This document shows positions 44,017 through 53,285 of a stretch of 64,000 bases of DNA, one piece after another. Position 1 is the first letter of the stretch. The number at the start of each line of letters is the position of its first letter. Both the position numbers and the translations under genes were made by a program. The notes beneath the pieces are model-generated. The model searched no databases, was not told the origin of the DNA, and worked only from the letters and a program-made list of their open reading frames with translations. Source of the DNA: Streptomyces tropicalis. Lineage in GTDB: Bacteria > Actinomycetota > Actinomycetes > Streptomycetales > Streptomycetaceae. The DNA lies in the NCBI RefSeq assembly GCF_029269835.1, contig NZ_JARJBB010000003.1, forward strand, positions 186,001 through 250,000. The letters run 5' to 3'.

Positions 44017-44045
44017 TTGAAAGCAAACCGGGCGGCTCGTACTCT
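44017..44045 (+). promoter_or_regulatory. afsA promoter with embedded ARE-like operator
   Basis: TTGAAA (44017-44022), exactly 17 bases, then TACTCT (44040-44045) make a good promoter on the plus strand, 62 bases ahead of the afsA start. The spacer and flanks (44021-44042) contain AAGCAAACCGG followed by GCGGCTCGTAC. This resembles the autoregulator-response element bound by ArpA/ScbR receptors, in which AACAAACCGG-type and CGGTTTGT-type halves face each other. The left half fits well, the right half only partly. A receptor bound there would block RNA polymerase. Confidence 0.6.
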
Positions 44046-44107
44046 AGCGCTCACTTGTGCAGACGCCTTGCCGTCTGTCATCGCATCGGGGGACCAAGGA
44101 GGGCCAC

Positions 44108-45241
44108 ATGCCTCGACTCCGGCAGCTCGCCGAGTTCCCGGCGACGACGACGGCTTCGCAGAAGCCTACGTCGGCGCGTGCGGATCCGCCGGGTCCGGAC
44201 CGGACCGCACCGGACCCGGCCGCCGCGGACCGGGAGAACGCACCCGGCGCGGCCCCGGAGTCCGCCACCGCGAACGCCCCCGCACCGGATGCGGAGAAGG
44301 GGCCCGCGCCGGCCGCCGGGACGTCCGTGACCGCATCAACGTCCATACAGGAGCGCGGAGTCGACGTGCACGCCAAGGGCATGACCGCCACCGTTCCCCG
44401 TGAACTCGTGCACCGGGCGGCGCTGTCCGAGACCTTCCTGACCGGCTGGACGAGGACCGGCGAGGACCGCTTCACCGTCTCCGCGCAGTGGCCGCGGGCC
44501 CACCCCCTGCACGTGTCGCCGGACCGCTCGGCCCACGACCCGCTGCTCGTCGTGGAGACGGTCCGCCAGAGCGGCACGCTCCTCGCCCACACCGAGTACG
44601 GCGTCCCGCTGGGCCACCAGTTCGTGCTCCAGGAGCTGCACGTCACCACGGAACCGAAGCACCTCGCCGTCGGCCCGGCACCCGCCGAAACCGACCTGGA
44701 GGTCTCCTTCTCCCGTGCGGGGAGCGGACGTTCGACCGCGCTGCGCTACGAGGTCGAGGTGTGGCGGGACGACCGGCGGGCGGCGACGGCGCGGGTGTCC
44801 TTCACCAGTGTGGGCGCGGCCGCCTACCGCAGGCTGCGCGGGGGGCGCACGCCCGGATCCGTGAGCGCCCTGCCGGTGCCGTCCGGTGTGGAGGCCGCGG
44901 CCGTGCACCGGACCCTGGACGCCGACGTCGTCCTCGCCCCCACCCGGCGCCGGGACCGCTGGCAACTGCGCGTCGATACCGCGCATCCCGTTTTCTTCGA
45001 CCACCCCCTCGACCACGTCCCCGGCATGCTCCTGCTGGAAGGTGCCCGCCAGGCCGCCTGCCTGCTGGGGGCCTCCACCCGCCCGCCCACCTCCTTCCAG
45101 GCTTCCTTCCACCGGTACGCGGAGCTGGATCGCCCCACGTGGATCCAGGCGGAGGCCGCATCCGGCGGCGAACTGCACCTGGTGGGGATCCAGGGCGAGT
45201 CGACGGTCTTCGCCTGCCGGGTGGACGCCGCGGTCTGGTGA
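44108..45241 (+). CDS. afsA: AfsA-family gamma-butyrolactone synthase
   Basis: 377 residues from ATG 44108. Two AfsA hot-dog repeats are present: VPRELVHRAALSETFLTGW with AQWPRAHPLHV (about 95-240), and DTAHPVFFDHPLDHVPGMLL with LEGARQAACLL (about 285-377). AfsA condenses a beta-ketoacyl chain with dihydroxyacetone phosphate, the first committed step to A-factor-type signals. The first ~90 residues are Pro/Ala/Asp-rich and unlike normal AfsA (~300 residues). ATG 44381 would give 286 residues with a standard N-terminus, but AAGGAGGG before 44108 and the promoter argue for the long form. It is divergent from one receptor and followed by another. Confidence 0.92.
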   Translation: MPRLRQLAEFPATTTASQKPTSARADPPGPDRTAPDPAAADRENAPGAAPESATANAPAPDAEKGPAPAAGTSVTASTSIQERGVDVHAKGMTATVPRELVHRAALSETFLTGWTRTGEDRFTVSAQWPRAHPLHVSPDRSAHDPLLVVETVRQSGTLLAHTEYGVPLGHQFVLQELHVTTEPKHLAVGPAPAETDLEVSFSRAGSGRSTALRYEVEVWRDDRRAATARVSFTSVGAAAYRRLRGGRTPGSVSALPVPSGVEAAAVHRTLDADVVLAPTRRRDRWQLRVDTAHPVFFDHPLDHVPGMLLLEGARQAACLLGASTRPPTSFQASFHRYAELDRPTWIQAEAASGGELHLVGIQGESTVFACRVDAAVW

Positions 45242-45263
45242 GCTATCGTGTACGGGGAGTCAG

Positions 45264-45289
45264 AAACAAACGGCATGCCCCGTTCTTTT
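45264..45289 (+). promoter_or_regulatory. ARE-like inverted repeat upstream of cprB
   Basis: AAACAAACGG (45264-45273) and CCGTTCTTTT (45280-45289) are near-perfect opposite arms (8 of 10 pairs) around six bases. The arms match the AACAAACGG-type half sites of autoregulator-response elements. The spacing is a little longer than the common 22-base form. The site lies in the 71-base gap between afsA and the cprB-like gene, so auto-repression by the downstream receptor, or cross-control by the upstream one, is likely. Confidence 0.6.
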
Positions 45290-45312
45290 ACAGCCCCGGG
45301 AGTGATCCATCG

Positions 45313-45960
45313 ATGCCGAGGCAGTTACGGGCCGAGCAGACCCGCGCCACGATCATCACGGCCGCCGCCGACCTCTTCGACCGGCGCGGCTACGAACGGA
45401 CCAGCCTGAGCGACATCGTGGAGCACGCACAGGTCACCAAGGGCGCCCTGTACTTCCACTTCGCGGCCAAGGAGGATCTGGCGCACGCCATCATGGAGTT
45501 GCAGGCCCACGCCGCCCACCAGGTGATGAGCGAGGTGGACGGGCGGGGCTGCTCCTCGCTGGAGGCGCTGGTGCGGATCACCTTCGCGCTGACCCGGCTG
45601 TCGGTCGACGGCCCGGTCACCCGTGCCGGTCTCCGGCTCGCCACCGGCGGGGTCGAGGTGCGGGCGCCCCTGCGGCACCCGTTCACCGAGTGGCTGGAGA
45701 TCGCCACGCGCAAACTCCACGGTGCGGTCCGGGAGTCCGACCTGCACGCGGAGGTCGACGTCCAGGCCGTCGCGCACTCGCTGGTCTGCTTCTTCGTCGG
45801 CACCCGCATCGCCGGCCGGCCGCTGGAGCCGGTGGCGCGGCTGCCGCGCCGCACGGCGGAGATGTGGCACCTCCTGATCCGCGGCCTGGTCCCGGTGCAC
45901 CGGCGTCCCCGCTACCTCACCCTGATCACCCAGCTGGAGCGGGAGATCGCGATCGCCTGA
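45313..45960 (+). CDS. cprB: CprB-like TetR-family gamma-butyrolactone receptor
   Basis: 215 residues, the same length as S. coelicolor CprB. The head MPRQLRAEQTRATIITAAAD, the helix-turn-helix VTKGALYFHFAAKEDLAHAI and the C-terminal AGLRLATGGVEVR and HPFTEWLEIATRKL segments all agree with CprB as I remember it. The DUF89 and geosmin synthase genes follow as in S. coelicolor. CprB is a receptor-type repressor affecting antibiotic production and sporulation; its ligand has been debated. Here, unlike in S. coelicolor from memory, an afsA gene is directly upstream (71 bases). ATG 45313 has GGGAGTG 9 bases before it. Confidence 0.9.
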   Translation: MPRQLRAEQTRATIITAAADLFDRRGYERTSLSDIVEHAQVTKGALYFHFAAKEDLAHAIMELQAHAAHQVMSEVDGRGCSSLEALVRITFALTRLSVDGPVTRAGLRLATGGVEVRAPLRHPFTEWLEIATRKLHGAVRESDLHAEVDVQAVAHSLVCFFVGTRIAGRPLEPVARLPRRTAEMWHLLIRGLVPVHRRPRYLTLITQLEREIAIA

Positions 45961-46033
45961 CGGGCCGCCCGGGCCGCCCGGGCCGCGGCGAGCGGGAAGG
46001 GCGGCGGGCGGCCCGCCCGGTACGGTGAGGCGC

Positions 46034-47212
46034 ATGCCCGAGACCCCCTCCGCGCCCGTGCTGCTCGGCAACGAGCCCGGTTCGTTCCCGCACGGCGTGC
46101 TCGCCGAGCGGCACCCCGCGATCGTCCGGCAGGTCCGCGCGGCCTTCCCGTACGGCCCGGAGCAACGGGCCGCCCTGGACACGCTGCTGGAGAACTGCGC
46201 CGCAGGCGTCGTCGAACCGCTGCCCGACCACGCCCCCGACCGGGACCGCTGGCAGCGCTGGGGCCTGGCGCGGTACGCGGGCCGCTCCTGGTTCGACGTG
46301 CCGTGGCTGTGGTCCGAGAGCTACTTCTACCGCCGGCTCCTCGAAGCCGTCGGCCACTTCGGCACCGGACCCTGGCAGGGCATCGACCCCTTCCGCCCCG
46401 CCAAGCTCGCCGAGCTGGACGCCCCCGAGACCGGCCGCGAACTGGACGCGCTGGACGCGCTCGAGGGCCGCCCCGCGGACGAGCGGGCCCGGGCCCTGCT
46501 GCACGGCTCCCTCTGGGGCAACCGTGCCGACCTCGGCTTCCGGCTGTCCGCCGCGGGCGCCGGCGCCGGCCCGGACACACAGGGCCTGGTCGCCGACGAC
46601 AGCGACGCCCTGTGGGCGCTGCTCCCGCCGTCGGGCACCGGCACGCTCTGCCTCGTCGCCGACAACGCGGGCCGCGAACTCGTCCCCGACCTCCTCCTCG
46701 TCACCGAACTGCTCGCCCAGGAGCGGATCGCACGGGCCGTCCTGCACGTCAAGCCGTACCCGTACTACGTCTCCGACGCCACGACCGCCGACGTCGTGGA
46801 CGCCGTGCGCCGGATCCGGGCGGCCGACGGCGCGGCCGCGGACCACGGACGGCGGCTGTGGGCCGCCCTGACCGACGGGCGCCTGACGATCCGGGCGCAT
46901 CCCTTCTCCTGCGCCCCGCTGCCGTACGCGGAGATGCCCGGCGACCTGCGTGAGGACTTCGCACGGGCCGCGCTGACCGTGCTGAAGGGCGACCTCAACT
47001 ACCGGCGCCTGGTGGGGGACCGGCTCTGGCCCCCGACCACCGCCTTCGCCGACGTCACCGCGTACTTCCCCGGGCCGGTCGCGGCCCTGCGCACCCTCAA
47101 GTCGGACGTGATCACCGGCCTCGCCCCGGACACGGTCGCCGCCCTCGACGACGGCGGGGCCGGGACCTGGCGCACCGGCGGCACCCACGCGCTGATCCAG
47201 TTCGCGCCCTGA
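46034..47212 (+). CDS. DUF89 / ARMT1-type metal-dependent phosphatase family protein
   Basis: 392 residues. The DUF89 motifs are visible: LVADNAGRELVPDLLLV (metal-binding aspartate and asparagine), and VLKGDLNYRRLVGD further on, with a helical N-terminal domain containing WLWSESYFYRRLLEAVGHF. Family members dephosphorylate damaged or surplus sugar phosphates (damage-control phosphatases), with Mn or Co. The natural substrate here is unknown. ATG 46034 follows GTGAGG and is 73 bases after cprB. It precedes geosmin synthase on the same strand, with a 234-base gap. Confidence 0.87.
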   Translation: MPETPSAPVLLGNEPGSFPHGVLAERHPAIVRQVRAAFPYGPEQRAALDTLLENCAAGVVEPLPDHAPDRDRWQRWGLARYAGRSWFDVPWLWSESYFYRRLLEAVGHFGTGPWQGIDPFRPAKLAELDAPETGRELDALDALEGRPADERARALLHGSLWGNRADLGFRLSAAGAGAGPDTQGLVADDSDALWALLPPSGTGTLCLVADNAGRELVPDLLLVTELLAQERIARAVLHVKPYPYYVSDATTADVVDAVRRIRAADGAAADHGRRLWAALTDGRLTIRAHPFSCAPLPYAEMPGDLREDFARAALTVLKGDLNYRRLVGDRLWPPTTAFADVTAYFPGPVAALRTLKSDVITGLAPDTVAALDDGGAGTWRTGGTHALIQFAP

Positions 47213-47437
47213 CGGACCCGCACCACACGGGAGTGTCCCGACGGCCATGCACTGCAGGGGTATACCGCCCTGACGGGGACTCGGCGCACTGCACCCCGGC
47301 GGCCGCTCACCCCACCGGGGCGGCCGGGCGGGGGCCCGGACCGGCGACGGCGGGCAGTGTCCCCGGTTCACGGGTCGGTTCACGCGATGGTGTGACCATC
47401 GGGGGGCCGGTGGATGGCGCCCGAGGGGCACGGGTAG

Positions 47438-49648
<2,211 letters not shown>

Positions 49649-49851
49649 CCCGTCTCCCGGGCCGCTCCGTCCGGCCGAGCCGCCCGGTGCCCGCGTGCCG
49701 TGCCGTGTCCCCGCCCCGTGTCCCCGCCCCGGGGCGCGCCACGGCAGGCGCACGGCGCGGCGCGGTGGAGGGCGGCGCGGGGCGCGCGCGTCACCCGTTC
49801 GTGGCTCGTGGCGGGCGGGCCGCCGGGGTAGTCACCACCCGGAGGCGATCC

Positions 49852-50517
49852 ATGGAACAGACTGCGCTGCGTCCCAGACCGATGCCGGGTCAGGAGCCCG
49901 GCGGCACCGGCCCTCGTACCGGCACGCGGACCGGCACCGGCAGACGTACCGGCACCGGTACGCGTACTGGCACCGGGTCCAGGTCCAGGTCCGGGTCCGG
50001 TGCCGCCCGGCCGCGTCGCGCCCGGCGGTCCGGCCGTCGGCGCGCCGTGGTGCTGTTCGGCCTCGGTGCCGGAGTGCTCCTGCTCCTGACCGGCGTCGGG
50101 CTCGGAGCGGTGGGCGCCGCCGTGCTGGGGGCGAGCCGGGCGACCGAACCGCCGCGCCGGCCTCCCACCGCCCGGGCCCCGGCGACCCTGCCGGGACAGG
50201 GCGCGACCGGCTCGCACCCGGCCCCCGCCGACGCCGCCCCGGAGCCGGTGCGGACGACGCTCGGCATCGAGGTCGCCGACGACGACGTCCGGCCGGGCGC
50301 CCGGGTCGTCGCCGTGCACGTGCCCGGCCCCGGCTACACCGCGGGCCTCGTCCGCGGCGACGTGCTCCTCGCGCTCGGCCGGACCCGGATCCGCTCGGCG
50401 GCGGACCTCGCGCGAGCGGTCGCGCGCAGCGCCCCGGGACACCCGGTCCTCCTCACCGTCCGGCACGGCAGCGGCGCCCACCGGCAACTGACCGCGGCTC
50501 TCGGCGTGGCCACCTGA
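49852..50517 (+). CDS. Single-pass membrane protein with PDZ domain
   Basis: 221 residues. The first ~60 are Gly/Thr/Arg repeats (GTGTRTGTG-type, encoded by a repetitive stretch at 49915-50005). A membrane helix (about 65-95, AVVLFGLGAGVLLLLTGVGLGAVGAAVLG), a Pro/Ala linker and a PDZ domain (about 135-218, LGIEVADDDVRPGARVVAVHV, then GYTAGLVRGDVLLALGRTRI) follow. No protease domain is present, so it is probably an adaptor that binds exported or membrane-protein C-termini outside the cell. GGAGGCG stands 6 bases before the ATG. Confidence 0.83.
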   Translation: MEQTALRPRPMPGQEPGGTGPRTGTRTGTGRRTGTGTRTGTGSRSRSGSGAARPRRARRSGRRRAVVLFGLGAGVLLLLTGVGLGAVGAAVLGASRATEPPRRPPTARAPATLPGQGATGSHPAPADAAPEPVRTTLGIEVADDDVRPGARVVAVHVPGPGYTAGLVRGDVLLALGRTRIRSAADLARAVARSAPGHPVLLTVRHGSGAHRQLTAALGVAT

Positions 50518-50928
50518 CGCCGGTATCCGGCCCTGCGCACACCACGGGTCCGGGACCCGACGAACCCGCCCGCGCCGAGCCCCGCCGTACGGCCCCGACC
50601 GGGGCTGCCCGGCCGGGCCGTGCCGCCGGGTCCTGCCGTGTTCTGCCGCTCCGGGGCGCACGGGCCGCACCGCCTGCGCCATCGGCGTCCCTCCCGCGGG
50701 CCCGGCGGCGGTGGGCGGCCGGGACCGGCCTGCGCGGCGGGCCGGACGGCACCGCGGTGGCCGGCCGCACACCACCCCGTCCGTCCCGGGCCGCGCGTCG
50801 CCCGCGGTGATGCCGTCGTCGACGCCGGGGCCGCGACACCGCGCAACCGGCTCGCGTCGGCACGCGGCACCGGGCAGGATGCTGCCCGTGATCCCGCATC
50901 GCCCCTTCAGCCGTACACGGAGGACCGG
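50518..50928. other. Intergenic region between the PDZ and M24 peptidase genes
   Basis: 411 bases, GC-rich, both flanking genes on the plus strand. A weak terminator-like palindrome, CGGGTCCGGGACCCG, is at 50545-50559, 28 bases after the PDZ gene. I see no gene and no clear promoter. Confidence 0.45.
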
Positions 50929-52056
50929 ATGACCGGCAGCGCGCCCGCGCCCTTCACCGCCGACGACTACCGCGCCCGTATGGAGCGCGCCGCGCAGGCG
51001 GCCGCCGACGCCGGGCTGGCCGGGCTCCTGGTGGCCCCGGGACCCGACCTGGTGTGGCTCACCGGCTACGCGCCCCCCGCGGCCACCGAACGCCTGACGA
51101 TGCTCGTGCTCGCCGCCGGGCAGGACCCTGTCCTGGTGGTGCCCACGCTGGAGGCGCCGGACGCACGCAAGGCGGCGGGCGCGTCCGTGATGTCCCTGCG
51201 CGACTGGACCGACGGCAAGGACCCCTACGCGGTCACCGCGGACCTCCTCGCCGGCAGCGGCCGGTTCGGCATCAGCGACAACGCCTGGGCGATGCACCTG
51301 CTCGGCCTGCAGCACGCCCTGCCCGGCACCTCGTACGCCTCCCTCACCACGGCCCTGCCGATGCTGCGCGCCGTGAAGGACGCCGCCGAGCTGGAGCTGC
51401 TCGCCGCGGCGGGCGCCGCCGCCGACCGCACCTTCGAGGAGATCCGCAACGTCCGCTTCGCGGGACGCCACGAGACGGAGATCGCCGCCGACCTGGACGC
51501 CCTGCTGCGCCGCTTCGGCCACTCCCAGGTGGACTTCACCATCGTCGCCTCCGGCCCGAACGGCGCCAACCCGCACCACGAGGTCGGCGACCGCGTCGTC
51601 GAGCGCGGCGACATGGTCGTCCTGGACTTCGGCGGGCTCCGCCAGGGCTACGGCTCCGACACCTCCCGCACGGTCCACGTCGGCGAGCCCACCGACGAGG
51701 AGCGCCGCGTGCACGACCTGGTCCGCGAGGCCCAGGAGGCGGGCGTCCGGTCGGTCCGCCCCGGCGCCGCCTGCCAGGACGTCGACCGGGCGGCCCGCGC
51801 GGTCATCGCCGACGCCGGGTACGGCGAGTACTTCATCCACCGCACCGGCCACGGCATCGGCGTCACCACGCACGAGCCCCCGTACATGATCGAGGGGGAG
51901 GAGCAGCCCCTCGTGCCCGGCATGTGCTTCTCCGTGGAACCCGGCGTCTACCTGCCCGGCCGTTTCGGTGTGCGCATCGAGGACATCGTCACCGTGACCG
52001 AGGACGGCGGACGCCGCCTGAACGACACGACCCGCGAGATGGTGATCGTGGACTGA
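50929..52056 (+). CDS. M24-family metallopeptidase (Xaa-Pro dipeptidase/aminopeptidase P type)
   Basis: 375 residues, in two parts: an N-terminal creatinase-type domain (1-~140) and a pita-bread catalytic domain. Five metal ligands are visible: two aspartates (VVLDFGGLRQGYGSDTSRTV), histidine (RTGHGIGVTTHEPPY), and two glutamates (FSVEPGVYLPG and RIEDIVTVTEDG). It should remove N-terminal residues before proline or split Xaa-Pro dipeptides in the cytoplasm. Start ATG 50929 follows GGAGGACC. It is 48 bases upstream of the kinase-like gene. Confidence 0.93.
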   Translation: MTGSAPAPFTADDYRARMERAAQAAADAGLAGLLVAPGPDLVWLTGYAPPAATERLTMLVLAAGQDPVLVVPTLEAPDARKAAGASVMSLRDWTDGKDPYAVTADLLAGSGRFGISDNAWAMHLLGLQHALPGTSYASLTTALPMLRAVKDAAELELLAAAGAAADRTFEEIRNVRFAGRHETEIAADLDALLRRFGHSQVDFTIVASGPNGANPHHEVGDRVVERGDMVVLDFGGLRQGYGSDTSRTVHVGEPTDEERRVHDLVREAQEAGVRSVRPGAACQDVDRAARAVIADAGYGEYFIHRTGHGIGVTTHEPPYMIEGEEQPLVPGMCFSVEPGVYLPGRFGVRIEDIVTVTEDGGRRLNDTTREMVIVD

Positions 52057-52104
52057 CCACCCCGCCCGCACTCCCACCCCGACGACCCGGACGACGGCGC
52101 GACG

Positions 52105-53052
52105 ATGACCCAGGCACCGACCCCCACCGCGGACACCGTCCGCCGGCTGGTCCGCACCCTGCTCAAGGAGGACGCGGACACCGCCGGCGGACCCGAGATC
52201 CGGCCCGTCGCCGAGGGTGGCGGGCACTCCACCTGGTGGGTCGGCTCCCGCCACGTGGCCCGGCTCGCCGCCGACCGGGAGTCCTCCGCGCGCCAGCGGC
52301 GCGAGCTGCGCCTGCGCGACCTCGTCCGGCCGCACCTGCCGCTGGCCGTCCCGGCGAGCGTCGCGCACGGCGACTGGGCGCCCGGGCTGGCGTACACGGT
52401 GGACACGCGCGTCGCCGGGGGCGCGGCCGGCGGCGGCGAGGTCTCCGCCGTCGGCGAGGACGACCTGGCCGGGCTGCTGCTGGGCCTGCGTGAGGTGCCC
52501 GTCCGCCAGGCCGAGACGCTCGGCGTCCCGCGCACCGCTCCCCGCTCCCTGGAGGCGCTGCGCCGGATGGCCGTGCACGCGGGGGAACGCCTCGGCGCGG
52601 CCGACGAGTTCGACCCCGCGCGGATGACCCAGCTGCCTCCGGCCGCCGCGGTCCAGCTCGCCGCGCAGCCCGGTACCGCGGTCCTCGTCCACCACGACCT
52701 GAGGGCCGACCACCTGGTGCTCAGCGGGGACGGGCGGGTGCGCGGCGTGCTCGACTGGACCGGCGCCGTCGTCGGCGACCCTGCCGAGGACATCGCCGGC
52801 CTCGCCCGCGCCGTCGGCTCTCCCGCCGCGGTGCGGGCCGCGACCCTGGCCGGGTACGGCGCCCGCCCGTGCCTGCGCGGCCTGTGGCTCGCCCGCTGCG
52901 ACACCGTCGTCCGGCTTGCCGAGCGCCTCGACGGCCGCGACGCCGGCACACCGCTGCCGCTCCTCAGGTCCCAGCTCCGCCACGCCTGGGAGGCGATCCT
53001 CCTGGAACGGGTGACGGAACTGCGGGAGGACGCCGGGGACGAGGAGCCCTGA
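52105..53052 (+). CDS. Aminoglycoside phosphotransferase (APH)-family kinase
   Basis: 315 residues with a protein-kinase-like fold. The catalytic loop is VLVHHDLRADHLVLSGDG (H-D-x-x-x-x-H/N) and the metal-binding DxD follows in VRGVLDWTGAVVGDPAEDIAG. The N-lobe has GGGHSTWWVGSRHVARLA. APH-family proteins phosphorylate many small hydroxyl substrates; drug resistance should not be assumed without a test. It follows the M24 peptidase gene by 48 bases and may share its transcript. Confidence 0.88.
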   Translation: MTQAPTPTADTVRRLVRTLLKEDADTAGGPEIRPVAEGGGHSTWWVGSRHVARLAADRESSARQRRELRLRDLVRPHLPLAVPASVAHGDWAPGLAYTVDTRVAGGAAGGGEVSAVGEDDLAGLLLGLREVPVRQAETLGVPRTAPRSLEALRRMAVHAGERLGAADEFDPARMTQLPPAAAVQLAAQPGTAVLVHHDLRADHLVLSGDGRVRGVLDWTGAVVGDPAEDIAGLARAVGSPAAVRAATLAGYGARPCLRGLWLARCDTVVRLAERLDGRDAGTPLPLLRSQLRHAWEAILLERVTELREDAGDEEP

Positions 53053-53285
53053 GGTCGTCCCGCCCGGGCCCGGTCCTCCCGTGCGGCGGTCGTGCAGGAA
53101 TGGCCTGTGAATTGGCTGTTGCATTCCTGTGCATGACGTGACGGGGTGCCAGGTAATGAACGGCACCGGGCCGGGTGAAATCCCGTCCAGCCCGGTCCCA
53201 AGGCTTCCCCCGCATTCGACAAGAATTCGCTTCGGGAGGCCCGCATCGGCGCAACCGGCCCGCGCGGTGACGAAGACTGCTGCCC

